Shown here: positions 51,021 through 59,373 of the stretch, piece after piece | Numbering within the stretch: the stretch's first letter is position 1 | Layout of the letters: each line of letters opens with the position of its first letter | Source: Brucella pseudintermedia | GTDB taxonomy: Bacteria; Pseudomonadota; Alphaproteobacteria; Rhizobiales; Rhizobiaceae | Length of the DNA: 64,000 nucleotides | Assembly: GCF_042697365.1 (NCBI RefSeq) | Contig: NZ_CP137604.1 | Strand: one strand, 5' to 3' | The notes under the pieces: generated by a model | The model's input: only the letters and a program-made list of their open reading frames with translations | Databases searched by the model: none | What the model was told of the DNA's origin: nothing | Made by a program: the position numbers and the translations under genes

Positions 51021-52922
51021 TCAGCCAGTCATCATCCGATAGATCGCTGGCAGAGCGAATGGCAGTTTCGACAGTTTGGCGACGAGCGCATAGTTTCTCC
51101 GCCCAAAAAGTGCGGGGAGATAGCTGCTCGCCTCGCGGTCGACCGTCACGGCAAAGACATTGACGCCTTTGGCGCGCGCTTCCTGGACTGCCCGGCGGCT
51201 GTCTTCCAGCGCGAACCGGCCTTCATAGTGATCGACGTCATTCGGTTTGCCGTCGGTCAGCACCAGCAGAAGCTTCTTTCGGTTGGGCTGTTCGGCAAGC
51301 TTTGCCGTCGAATGGCGGATGGCTGCTCCCATGCGCGTGTAGAAACCGGGTTTCAGCGCCGCAATGCGGTGTTCGACGGCTGGCCCGAAAGCTTCGTCAA
51401 AGTCCTTCACCGTCTCGACCCGCACCCATGAGCGGCGGCGCGAGGTAAACGTCTGGATCGAACAGCGGTCGCCGCAGGCGGCAATGCCATTGGCCAGAAC
51501 CAGAAGCGCCTCCTTTTCCACATCCAGCACGCGCCGGTTGTCGATCCACGCATCGGTGGACAGCGACACATCGACCAGAATGGTGACCGCAAGGTCGTTC
51601 GCCTTGGGGCGGCTCATCAGATGCACGCGGTCGCTGCCCTGACCGCCAGCGGCAAAGTCGCAGCGCGAACGGACCACGGCGTCGAGGTCGAGATCGTTGC
51701 CATCGAGCTGCGCCCGCATCAATTCGCGGCCCGGACGCAGGATCTCGAACTGGCGGCGCACGCGGCGGACGAGGCTTCGCGCTTCGTCATCCAGTTCCAG
51801 AGCGTCTTCGCGGGCCTGCGCCGGTGCTGCCAGAACGCTGCAATGATCCTGAAGATAGGTCGCCTTGCGGTAATCCCATTCCGGATAGGTCAGTTTGGCG
51901 GAAAGAGCCGCCCGGTCGACGGCTTCGGGCGGCAGGTCGAGGTCGAACCGGAAACGCGCAGCCGGTCTGCCCTTGCGCTCGCCCAATGTCAGATCGTCAA
52001 GCTCGTCGGCGGATTTGGCGTTCTGCTCGTCGCTGTCGTCGGTTGGCCGGTCGACACTCACCATCTCCGCCATGGCCAGGATTTTTTCGAAGCGGTTGAG
52101 AATGAACGGGTTCCGGTCGGCCAGTCTCGGATCCTGCTTCTCGCGGTTGGCGATCTGCCGCCCGGTTTCGACGGCTTGCACCTTGCTGCCGGGCACCGGT
52201 TGGTCATCGCTGTCACGCGACGCGGTTTCCTCCCGTCTTGTCAGTTCCGGCCAGAGCGGAACGGGCAGGGCGGGCAGATAGCCCGCTGGCGCGCAATGCG
52301 GAAAGATCGTGGGAAGACTGTCGTCCGGCAATCCCGCTCCCTGCTTCAGAAGCGCCAGAATACGCTCCTCCACTTGCCATTCCGCACCATGGAGCGAACG
52401 TTTCGGACGCGCAGCAAGCACCGCTTTGCAAAGGCGCGCATAACGCTTCTGCAAACCGGGAAAAATCTCGCAGGTCTTGGCAACCGTTTCCGACGCCACT
52501 GCAAGCGACGCAAGATTGCGGCGCAGCGGATCGGCGTGAAGCTTGCCTATTTGCACCGGCATGACCGCCATGTAACCGGCAAGCCAGAGATAAAGGTCGT
52601 GATTGAGGGCGCTGTCGGGAAAGAGCGCGATCTCCGGCGGCAGCATCAGTGTCGCTTCGTCCCGCGATGGCTGGCTTAGTTTTTCCTCGCCCAAAGCCAT
52701 CCGCTGTCGCAAGCCCAGCCTGTGCCCGGAGGTCCGGGCGCGGGCAGGGGCAATCTGCACCGCAACATCGCCGCCAAAACCACGAAAACAGATGGCAAGC
52801 TTCTGGCGGATATCGCCAAGTTGCACGGCGTGCTCGGGATAATGCGGCCACGATCCCGTCTTGCCGATCAGGCGATGCCACGCCCGGCCGACTGTTTCCT
52901 CCAGTTCCAGAAAATCCAGCAT
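51021..52922 (-). CDS. norD: Nitric oxide reductase activation protein NorD
   Basis: A 633-residue protein with a C-terminal von Willebrand A domain: MIDAS DxSxS in TILVDVSLSTDAW, the downstream Thr/Asp positions in FTSRRRSW, and LVLTDGKPNDVDHYEGRFALEDSRRAV. With the AAA+ ATPase NorQ it assembles or activates the NorCB complex, analogous to CbbO-CbbQ. It is the last gene of norCBQD, 11 bp after norQ. The low-complexity acidic middle (SVDRPTDDSDEQNAKSADE) separates an N-terminal helical region from the VWA domain. Confidence 0.92.
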   Translation of the reverse strand: MLDFLELEETVGRAWHRLIGKTGSWPHYPEHAVQLGDIRQKLAICFRGFGGDVAVQIAPARARTSGHRLGLRQRMALGEEKLSQPSRDEATLMLPPEIALFPDSALNHDLYLWLAGYMAVMPVQIGKLHADPLRRNLASLAVASETVAKTCEIFPGLQKRYARLCKAVLAARPKRSLHGAEWQVEERILALLKQGAGLPDDSLPTIFPHCAPAGYLPALPVPLWPELTRREETASRDSDDQPVPGSKVQAVETGRQIANREKQDPRLADRNPFILNRFEKILAMAEMVSVDRPTDDSDEQNAKSADELDDLTLGERKGRPAARFRFDLDLPPEAVDRAALSAKLTYPEWDYRKATYLQDHCSVLAAPAQAREDALELDDEARSLVRRVRRQFEILRPGRELMRAQLDGNDLDLDAVVRSRCDFAAGGQGSDRVHLMSRPKANDLAVTILVDVSLSTDAWIDNRRVLDVEKEALLVLANGIAACGDRCSIQTFTSRRRSWVRVETVKDFDEAFGPAVEHRIAALKPGFYTRMGAAIRHSTAKLAEQPNRKKLLLVLTDGKPNDVDHYEGRFALEDSRRAVQEARAKGVNVFAVTVDREASSYLPALFGRRNYALVAKLSKLPFALPAIYRMMTG

Positions 52923-52933
52923 TGCGCGCCCGC

Positions 52934-53746
52934 CTATTTCAGCATTGCATCGGCAACTTCAATCAGGGCGGCTTTCACATCCGGCTCGTCGGTCAGCGGC
53001 TCGATCATCGCGGCGCGCGCCGCTTCGTGTTGCGACATGCCTGCCGCGATCAGCGTCGCGCAGTAAACCAGCAGGCGCGTGGAAACGCCTTCTTCCAGAT
53101 CATGCCCTTTCAAGCCGCGTAAGCGGTGTGCCAGCGCCACCAGCGGCGCGACCTTGTGGGCCGCGAGACCGCTTTCCTCGCTCACCACTTCGATTTCCTG
53201 CTCCTGGGGCAGAAAGTCGAACGCGATGGCGACAAAGCGCTGGCGTGTGCTTGGCTTGAGGGACTTCAGCAGGTTCTGGTAACCCGGATTGTAGGATACG
53301 ACGAGCATGAAGTCGTCGGGCGCTTCCAGCAATTCGCCGGTGCGTTCCAATGGCAGAAGTCGGCGGTCGTCGGTCAGCGGATGCAGAACCACGGCCACGT
53401 CCTTGCGCGCCTCGACAATCTCGTCGAGATAGCAGATGCCGCCTTCGCGCACGGCGCGGGTCAGCGGGCCGTCGACCCATAGGGTGTCACCGCCTTTCAG
53501 CAGATAACGCCCGGTCAGGTCGGCAGCAGCCAGATCGTCATGGCAGGAAACCGTCGAAAGCGACAGGCCGAGCTTTGCGGCCATATGGCTTACAAACCGC
53601 GTCTTGCCGCAGCCGGTCGGACCTTTGAGAAGCAATGGCAGCTTGCGCGTCCATGCCATTTCAAAGAGCGCGCATTCATTGCCCGACGGGCTGTATGGCG
53701 GGATCGAGGCATTGGCATTTTCTACATTTCTGAGAATGGGGTTCAT
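52934..53746 (-). CDS. norQ: Nitric oxide reductase activation ATPase NorQ
   Basis: A 270-residue MoxR/CbbQ-type AAA+ ATPase. Walker A is LLLKGPTGCGKTRF (about residues 35-48), Walker B is GGICYLDEIVEARKD, sensor 1 is MLVVSYNPGYQN, and PSTRQRFVAIAFDF holds the arginine finger region. It acts with NorD on NorCB maturation. It lies between norB (58 bp) and norD (11 bp). Confidence 0.93.
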   Translation of the reverse strand: MNPILRNVENANASIPPYSPSGNECALFEMAWTRKLPLLLKGPTGCGKTRFVSHMAAKLGLSLSTVSCHDDLAAADLTGRYLLKGGDTLWVDGPLTRAVREGGICYLDEIVEARKDVAVVLHPLTDDRRLLPLERTGELLEAPDDFMLVVSYNPGYQNLLKSLKPSTRQRFVAIAFDFLPQEQEIEVVSEESGLAAHKVAPLVALAHRLRGLKGHDLEEGVSTRLLVYCATLIAAGMSQHEAARAAMIEPLTDEPDVKAALIEVADAMLK

Positions 53747-53804
53747 GGCCGTTTTCCTTTGTGTCAGGCAATGAAGCCCCGCCGTGAGGCGGGGCCTGCG
53801 TCGA

Positions 53805-55151
53805 TTATTCGGCGGGCTGTATCAAGGTCCTTGCATTGTCAGGGCGTTCCTTGCCCGGCACGAGCACGGCCCAGATGAACATCAAAACCGAGATCACCAC
53901 CACAACGCCGGAACCGAGGCGTATCCAGTAGAATACGGCCAGCTGGTCCTGCACAGTCATGAATGCTTCTCCGAGCACGCGCTGAAGGTGGGTCTGCACG
54001 ACGCCCGCGAAGGTGAGCGCAAAGGTCATCACGGACATGGCGGTGCACATGGCCCAGAAGCTCACCATGGAGAGCATCTGGTTATAGGGCGCGCGCCCGC
54101 GGATCTCCGGTATCGCATAGGCCATGACCGCGAGGTTGAGCATGACATAGGCGCCGAAGAAGGCGAGGTGCCCGTGGGCGGCGGTCAGCTGCGTGCCGTG
54201 GGTGTAGTAGTTGACCGACGACAGCGTATGCAGGAAGCCCCATACGCCCGCCCCGAAGAAGGCCATCACCGAACAGCCGATGGACCAGAGAAGGGCGGCA
54301 CGGTTCGGGTGTTTGCGACCGGCCTTCCATGTCATCACGAAGGTAAAGATGACCATGGTGAAGAACGGAGCGACTTCCAGCGTGGAGAACAGCGAGCCGA
54401 TCCACTGCCAGTACCCGGGCGCGCCGATCCAGTAATAGTGGTGACCGGTGCCGAGAATGCCGGAAAACAGGGCAAGGCCGACAATGACATAGAGCCATTT
54501 TTCGACGACTTCGCGGTCGATGCCGTTGAGCTTGATCATCAGGAAGGCGAGGATCGACGCCATGATGAGTTCCCACACGCCTTCAACCCACAGATGGATG
54601 ACGTACCACCAGTAGAGCTTGTCGAGCGCGAGATTGATCGGATTGTAGAAGGCGAAGAGGAAGAACAGCGCCAGCCCCCACAGACCGAACAGAAGAATGT
54701 TGGTTACGGTGGTCTTGCGGCCCTTGAGCGCCGTCAGCGTGATGTTGAACAGGAACATCAGGCAGACAACGACGATGCCGACCTTGATGATGAATGGCTG
54801 TTCAAGAAATTCACGCCCCTCGTGAATATGGAACAGGTAACCGACAACGGCGATACCTGCGGCCACGAAGAACAGCCAGAACTGGATGACGGCAAGGTTG
54901 GTGCTGTAAAGCTCGGTTTCCGTTTCTTCCGGCAAAAGATAATAGGTCGAGCCCATGAAGCCCATCAGCAGCCAGACGACCAGCGCGTTGGTGTGGATCA
55001 TGCGGACGATGTTGAAGGGCAGAAGCTCGGAGAGCGTGTTGGGCAGAACATAGATCGTACCGGCGAGAACACCGAATGCGACCTGCGCGACGAACAGGAC
55101 GAGCGCTCCATAGAAATAGAGCATCGCGACCTTTTGGCTTTCATATTTCAT
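53805..55151 (-). CDS. norB: Nitric oxide reductase large subunit
   Basis: A 448-residue heme-copper-oxidase-family subunit with twelve helices. It reduces two NO to N2O at the heme b3-FeB site. Characteristic motifs are IHTNALVVWLLMGFMGSTYYLL (low-spin heme His), HLWVEGVWELIMASILAF (FeB His and catalytic Glu), GTGHHYYWIG (further FeB His pair) and HGHLAFFGAYVMLNLAVMAYA (b3 ligand). It gets electrons from NorC, encoded 26 bp upstream. Confidence 0.97.
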   Translation of the reverse strand: MKYESQKVAMLYFYGALVLFVAQVAFGVLAGTIYVLPNTLSELLPFNIVRMIHTNALVVWLLMGFMGSTYYLLPEETETELYSTNLAVIQFWLFFVAAGIAVVGYLFHIHEGREFLEQPFIIKVGIVVVCLMFLFNITLTALKGRKTTVTNILLFGLWGLALFFLFAFYNPINLALDKLYWWYVIHLWVEGVWELIMASILAFLMIKLNGIDREVVEKWLYVIVGLALFSGILGTGHHYYWIGAPGYWQWIGSLFSTLEVAPFFTMVIFTFVMTWKAGRKHPNRAALLWSIGCSVMAFFGAGVWGFLHTLSSVNYYTHGTQLTAAHGHLAFFGAYVMLNLAVMAYAIPEIRGRAPYNQMLSMVSFWAMCTAMSVMTFALTFAGVVQTHLQRVLGEAFMTVQDQLAVFYWIRLGSGVVVVISVLMFIWAVLVPGKERPDNARTLIQPAE

Positions 55152-55177
55152 GTTGTGTAACTCCGTTCATCCTGCGC

Positions 55178-55630
55178 TCAGCCGGCCTCATTGGGCGGCC
55201 AGTCCTGCGTCTTGATGCGGCTGGTCCATTCAAGAAAATCAGCCAGATCGTTGAGTTCCTGTTCGCTCAGGTTGAACTGGGGCATCTGCCGACGCCCTTC
55301 GATCCCCGTGGGTTGCGACTGCATCCATGCTTTCATCGTCTCGCGCGCGCCCTCGGAATCTTCTTCCCCGCCCCAACGCTTCCAGACATTGCCAAGCTCG
55401 GGCGCGAAATAGGCGCCTTCGCCAAGCAGGGTGTGGCAGTTGATGCAGGAGTTTTTCTCCCAGATGTGCTTGCCGCGGGCGACCGATGCCGTCAGCGTGG
55501 ATTCATCCGTGGATGTCGTTTTCATGTAGTAGTGGCTGTGCGCCGTCAGCCCCACGAAGATCGCGAAAAAGAAAATAGACCCGCCATAGAAGACGTTTCG
55601 GGCGCCGGTCTTGGTTAGGCGTTCTGCCAT
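55178..55630 (-). CDS. norC: Nitric oxide reductase cytochrome c subunit
   Basis: A 150-residue membrane-anchored monoheme cytochrome c. N-terminal helix (NVFYGGSIFFFAIFVGLTAHSH) is followed by the heme site NSCINCHTLLGEGAYFAPELG (CxxCH) and the axial Met in RRQMPQFNLSEQELNDLADFL. First gene of norCBQD; its promoter region carries the TTGC-N6-GCAA site 124 bp upstream. Confidence 0.97.
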   Translation of the reverse strand: MAERLTKTGARNVFYGGSIFFFAIFVGLTAHSHYYMKTTSTDESTLTASVARGKHIWEKNSCINCHTLLGEGAYFAPELGNVWKRWGGEEDSEGARETMKAWMQSQPTGIEGRRQMPQFNLSEQELNDLADFLEWTSRIKTQDWPPNEAG

Positions 55631-55753
55631 CCCTTCGTCCTTTCATTGGCCGGGGACAAGGCCCGGCAATTCCCCCGTCGATAATGTGGCTGGTCATTCC
55701 CCTCGCCAGCATCACGGGACGCGACTGTTCTATCGGGCGGGCGAAAGCCTTCT

Positions 55754-55767
55754 TTGCGATTTGGCAA
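55754..55767. promoter_or_regulatory. NnrR-type site upstream of norCBQD
   Basis: A perfect palindrome at the ends, TTGC-GATTTG-GCAA (55754-55767). This is the typical core of NnrR/DNR sites, which control nor genes in alphaproteobacteria. It is 124 bp before norC and 16 bp after the norF stop. Confidence 0.8.
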
Positions 55768-55782
55768 ACACCGGCACGGTTG

Positions 55783-56055
55783 TCAGAAGAGAACGCGCAC
55801 GAGGATGGAGCGCGCCAGAGCAAGCGCCAGCAGAAGGGCGGGCCAGGCCAGCAAGGCGGGTTTCAAAAGGCCATCGGTTCCGCGCATTTCCATGAAATCG
55901 AGGATGACGAACCAGCCTTTCGCGAAGGCTAAAATCAGGACGGTGACAACCGCCGCGAGCGTTCCGGCGCCGGTGGCCGCGACGAATGCACCGCTCACCG
56001 CAAGGAGAACGAGAACAAGGAATGTTCGGGTGAGCGAAGGAGCGCGGTCGGACAC
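55783..56055 (-). CDS. norF: NorF-like accessory membrane protein (COX IV family)
   Basis: A 90-residue protein with three hydrophobic helices (TFLVLVLLAVSGAFVAA, LAAVVTVLILAFAKGWFVILDF, LLAWPALLLALALARSILV) and the MEMRGT loop of the cytochrome c oxidase subunit IV/NorF type. NorF supports NorCB activity in Paracoccus. I chose GTG 56055, which has GAGG six bases upstream and starts eight bases after the norE stop. Confidence 0.8.
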   Translation of the reverse strand: MSDRAPSLTRTFLVLVLLAVSGAFVAATGAGTLAAVVTVLILAFAKGWFVILDFMEMRGTDGLLKPALLAWPALLLALALARSILVRVLF

Positions 56056-56063
56056 TGTGGGCC

Positions 56064-56627
56064 TCAGGCAAGATAAAGGACGGGGAACATCACCAGCCAT
56101 ACGAGGTCGATGGCGTGCCAGAGCGTCGTGATCAGCAGAACATTGGAGCGCGTCGGTCGCCATGCGACAAGCGCCAGAACGAGCGAGCCGAACAGCACAT
56201 GCAGCAAGTGAAAGCCGGTCAGCAAAAAATAAAGCTCGAAGAAGGAACCGGCGGCGCCATCGCCTGCGAACCCGATCTCGTGCGAATATTCAACGAGCTT
56301 GATCGCGACAAAAGCCAGACCGAAAAACGCGGCATATAAAAGCGGACGGCGCGCCTGGCTCAGATCATCGCGCCTGCGCACGGCGATGGCCGCCTGCCAG
56401 CCGCTCATCAAAAGCACGACCGTATTGGTCGCGGCAAGGGCAGGGCTCAGATGCGAACGCAACCGCGCCACCCCTTCCACGTCAATGATCGACATCACCA
56501 TGAAAGCGGCCAGCAGGATCGCAAAGGCGACAAGTTCGCTCCATACGAGAATCCAGAGCAGAAGATCGTCTTCCGGGCGATCCCCTGAACCCGTTGCAAC
56601 CATGGTCAAATCTTCGGTTCCAGACAT
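56064..56627 (-). CDS. norE: NorE, cytochrome c oxidase subunit III-like protein
   Basis: A 187-residue protein with five to six helices of the COX III family. Signature features are LLLWILVWSELVAFAILLAAFMV, the VKLVEYS helix end (VAIKLVEYSHEIG), FELYFLLTGFHLLHVLFGSLVL and LITTLWHAIDLVWLVMFPVLYL. NorE is not needed for catalysis but helps full nitric oxide reductase activity. It is operonic with norF. The TTGC-N6-GCAA site lies 35 bp upstream of its ATG. Confidence 0.88.
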   Translation of the reverse strand: MSGTEDLTMVATGSGDRPEDDLLLWILVWSELVAFAILLAAFMVMSIIDVEGVARLRSHLSPALAATNTVVLLMSGWQAAIAVRRRDDLSQARRPLLYAAFFGLAFVAIKLVEYSHEIGFAGDGAAGSFFELYFLLTGFHLLHVLFGSLVLALVAWRPTRSNVLLITTLWHAIDLVWLVMFPVLYLA

Positions 56628-56661
56628 GGAACATGCCTAGCGCCCGCAATCGGGGGCTTCT

Positions 56662-56675
56662 TTGCGTTTTGGCAA
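56662..56675. promoter_or_regulatory. NnrR-type site shared by norEF and the hemerythrin operon
   Basis: TTGC-GTTTTG-GCAA (56662-56675), the same arms as the norC site. It lies in the 103-bp gap between divergent norE and the 51-residue membrane protein gene, so one site could serve both directions. Confidence 0.75.
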
Positions 56676-56730
56676 AGAACGAGCGCACTGACGGCGACAT
56701 TGTATCGCCGCCATAGCAAAGGAAATCTCA

Positions 56731-56886
56731 ATGACGGACGCACAGATCGGACTCATGGTCGCGACCCCGGCAATCATCGGCTTTTCGCTGGTTCTCTACC
56801 GTATGGGGGCCTTGCAAGGCGCTGGCACCCTGTCCGCCGTCGCGGCTTCCATCGCGATTGCCGCGGTTCTTTTCCTCGGTCAATAA
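56731..56886 (+). CDS. 51-residue membrane protein next to hemerythrin
   Basis: A small ORF with two hydrophobic helices, QIGLMVATPAIIGFSLVLYRM and GTLSAVAASIAIAAVLFLGQ, joined by GALQGA. The ATG has GGAAAT upstream, and the stop directly abuts the ATG of the hemerythrin gene (TAA ATG). Its place under an NnrR-type site argues for a real gene in nitric oxide metabolism. I do not recognise a family. Confidence 0.7.
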   Translation: MTDAQIGLMVATPAIIGFSLVLYRMGALQGAGTLSAVAASIAIAAVLFLGQ

Positions 56887-57372
56887 ATGGTGGAGAGGCC
56901 TGTGGACACGCCGGTCCTGCACGCGGTCGATATCAGCCGCCTGGAAGCGCACCATCACGAGCTTCTGGAGCTGTGCCTGCAATTGGAGGAAATAGCCGAT
57001 GACCGTGAAACCGGCTCTGCCGGTCAGGAGTGTCGGCGCATCGCAATGCTCATTCCCCGCCTGGTCGGCGAAACCCATGCGCTTGAAGAAGAGGTCCTGT
57101 TCCCCGATTTTCGCCGGCAGGCCCATTCGCATTTTGCCAATGCCATCATCGAACGGCTGAAGGCGGAACATCGTTGTGACCGGTTGGCTGCCGAGGAATT
57201 GTCACAGGTCCTGATCGCGCTTGCAGAAGGGCGTTGCAGTCTTGCGCCCGACACGATTTCATACATGGTGCGCGGCTTTATCGAGAGCGTGCGCCGCCAT
57301 ATCCTGTCGGAGAAGCTGATGATAGAAGCGCTGCTGGCGGCGAAATCCGGGGACCGTGAGGTTTTCGAATGA
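56887..57372 (+). CDS. Hemerythrin HHE domain protein
   Basis: A 161-residue four-helix-bundle protein with the diiron ligand pattern: HHHELLELCLQLEEI, ETHALEEEVLFPDF, EHRCDRLAAEEL and VRRHILSEKLMIEAL. HHE proteins near denitrification genes bind NO or O2 or help repair iron centres. It is translated directly after the 51-residue membrane protein and is probably induced with nor. A short leader with a Val-rich VERPVDTPVLHAVDI precedes helix 1. Confidence 0.85.
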   Translation: MVERPVDTPVLHAVDISRLEAHHHELLELCLQLEEIADDRETGSAGQECRRIAMLIPRLVGETHALEEEVLFPDFRRQAHSHFANAIIERLKAEHRCDRLAAEELSQVLIALAEGRCSLAPDTISYMVRGFIESVRRHILSEKLMIEALLAAKSGDREVFE

Positions 57373-57493
57373 AACGAAGGCCACACCCCTGAATCGCATC
57401 GGGAAGATATTGCTTCAAATGTTTGTTTTTATTGTATTTTAGCGAATAAACGTCGGGGTATTTCCGCCTGAAACTTCACCTTTTTCCGTTGTT

Positions 57494-58189
57494 TTATCGC
57501 TCGCCATCGGCAAGCCGCCTGATGCCCGACATATTGAGAACGGTCAGTTTCTGGCGTCCGCCGCGAACAAAACCCAGCGCTTCCCAACCGGTGAGGATGC
57601 GCGACACCGTATGCAGCGTTGTCCCGGTCATTTCGGCGATATCCTGCTTCGTGATCGGAAAATCGATGCGGATACCGTCTTCCTCTTTGCGTCCGGCCTG
57701 ACGCGCAAGGCGCAGAACCGTGTGCGCGACGCGCCGCTCCACTTCTTCCGTCGACATTTCGCGAATGCGCGTATGGGCTTCTTCCAGCCGCTTGCCGATG
57801 GTCTGGATCGCATTCATGGCCAGACCGGGGTTCTGCTCGACGAAATAGTCCCAAAGCTCGGTCGGCCACGCAAGCACAATGCTCTCCATGACAGCGACTG
57901 CGGTGCCGGGATAATCGCTTCTCTGCAAGGCGCGCGCAAAGCCGAAAAGGTCGCCCGGATGCACCATGCGGACGATGATCTGCTGTCCGTCCGGCGTCAC
58001 CTGATTGACCTTCAACCGCCCGTGCAGGAGGAGATAGAACATGACGGCATCGTCGCCCTGTTCAAAGATCGCCTCTCCCGGCAGGACACGCTTTGTGGTT
58101 GCATATGAGACGAGTTTGTCGAGTTCGCCGTCATTCATTTTTGCGAACAGCGACAGTTTCCTGACAAGTCCGCGATCTATCATGGACAT
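57494..58189 (-). CDS. nnrR: NnrR-type Crp/Fnr nitric oxide regulator
   Basis: A Crp/Fnr-family regulator of about 231 residues. The cNMP-like sensor domain (PGEAIFEQGDDAVMFYLLLHGRLKV, HPGDLFGFARAL) joins a C-terminal HTH: ITKQDIAEMTGTTLHTVSRILTGWEALGFV. It contains no cysteine at all, so it cannot hold the FNR [4Fe-4S] cluster; this fits NnrR, which senses NO, probably through heme. Starts are ambiguous: GTG 58201, ATG 58189 and ATG 58183 are in frame. It sits between nirV and the hemerythrin gene and should act at the TTG-N8-CAA sites listed. Confidence 0.9.
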   Translation of the reverse strand: MSMIDRGLVRKLSLFAKMNDGELDKLVSYATTKRVLPGEAIFEQGDDAVMFYLLLHGRLKVNQVTPDGQQIIVRMVHPGDLFGFARALQRSDYPGTAVAVMESIVLAWPTELWDYFVEQNPGLAMNAIQTIGKRLEEAHTRIREMSTEEVERRVAHTVLRLARQAGRKEEDGIRIDFPITKQDIAEMTGTTLHTVSRILTGWEALGFVRGGRQKLTVLNMSGIRRLADGER

Positions 58190-58288
58190 TGCATTTCTCA
58201 CACTCCAAGACCCATATTTACCTTAGCACAGCAACGCGGGCTTGGAATTGTTTTCGGAGCCGGGGACCGGGCGTTCACAGTTAATCCC

Positions 58289-59209
58289 TCATGCGCCAAT
58301 GTTCCTGATACGCTTCCATACCACGGCATGCCAGCGGTTGTCGCGCACCAGCCTGAAGCCGAGATTATCGGGCGGAACGCCAACGCTGCACCCCCCGGTT
58401 TTCGGGTTGCGGATGAACGAACTGATCGCCGCGCGGTGCTGGCCGTTGGCCACGTAAACGCCGCATGAAGACATTTCCGCAACCTGCTTGCCATAGGCAT
58501 CGATATTGACACGGCGGTGGCAGGTCTGCGTCCATTCCCACACATTGCCTGCAATGTCGGCTACGCCCAGTTCGTTGACGCCGAAGGCACCGGCGGGGCG
58601 TCTCGCAGGGCTTCTGTCCTGCTTGCGGGCGCTTTGTTTTTCATAATCCTTTAGCCAGCGCAGTGCGGGATTGCTTGCGGCATCGTCCTCGATACCGAGC
58701 GCATCGTCGGGAAAGCGCGAGCCGGCTGCGAAAGCCCATTGCTCGTCGGTTGGCAGATGCCAGATCTCTCCGGTCTTGCGCGATAGCCAGTCGGCATAGG
58801 CCTGCGCATCGTCATAGCTCACGCCCACGATCGGCGCCCCGGCGGCGGGTGCATCCTGGTTATGCGGCAGGACCTCCGCCGGCTGGCACGCGCCATCCGA
58901 CACGCAACGTTCGTAGTCGGCTGTGCTGACCTGATATTTCATGATCTCGAATGCCCGTGACAGCTTGCGCGTCGTCAGGGGGGCATCGACCGGATAATTG
59001 TTCTTCTGAAAGTCACCATTGGCCCTGTAGGTCATGGTGCGCGGCGCGATGACAACCGTTTCAGGACGCAGCACGGACGCATCCGGCTGCGATTGGCCCG
59101 CACGCCCCACGGCGTCAACGACGAACAGTCCCGCGACAACCGCCAACAGAACCGCCGGAACGGCTATGGCAAGCTCACGCAGGCACTTTTTTCCTGTGCA
59201 CTTGGTCAT
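58289..59209 (-). CDS. nirV: NirV, formylglycine-generating-enzyme-like protein
   Basis: About 306 residues: an N-terminal membrane anchor or signal (LAIAVPAVLLAVVAGLFVVDAVG), then an FGE-sulfatase (SUMF1-like) domain with YQVSTADYERCVSDGAC, PIVGVSYDDAQAYADWLSRKTG, LPTDEQWAFAAGSRF, GVADIAGNVWEWT and LGFRLVRDNRW. NirV is regularly encoded after nirK; its role is unsettled. The family's catalytic cysteine pair is only partly recognisable here. ATG 59209 is used; GTG 59230 is in frame. Confidence 0.88.
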   Translation of the reverse strand: MTKCTGKKCLRELAIAVPAVLLAVVAGLFVVDAVGRAGQSQPDASVLRPETVVIAPRTMTYRANGDFQKNNYPVDAPLTTRKLSRAFEIMKYQVSTADYERCVSDGACQPAEVLPHNQDAPAAGAPIVGVSYDDAQAYADWLSRKTGEIWHLPTDEQWAFAAGSRFPDDALGIEDDAASNPALRWLKDYEKQSARKQDRSPARRPAGAFGVNELGVADIAGNVWEWTQTCHRRVNIDAYGKQVAEMSSCGVYVANGQHRAAISSFIRNPKTGGCSVGVPPDNLGFRLVRDNRWHAVVWKRIRNIGA

Positions 59210-59285
59210 CGGATTAACAAGGGACTGCACCCATTCGGGAGGCAGACGGATGCAGCCCTAGCCTTTCTTCGCAAAGCGACAGATG

Positions 59286-59363
59286 GAGCGGTTCTATCGA
59301 TTCCGTTAGGCAGGAACCGCTCAGGGAGGGTTTGCCAAGGCGCTTCGGGAGGCAAAGCGCCTT
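59286..59363 (-). repeat. Tandem hairpins between nirK and nirV
   Basis: Two perfect nine-bp hairpins: GAGCGGTTC (59286-59294) with GAACCGCTC (59314-59322), and AAGGCGCTT (59337-59345) with AAGCGCCTT (59355-59363). Neither is followed by a T-run. They probably stabilise the nirK mRNA 3' end or attenuate nirV. Confidence 0.6.
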
Positions 59364-59373
59364 CATGCATTGG

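Noticed and set aside
53784..55160. A 458-residue plus-strand open frame opposite norB
   Set aside because: It is the antisense shadow of norB, which has complete heme-copper motifs. The frame has biased, low-complexity charged composition and no ribosome site.
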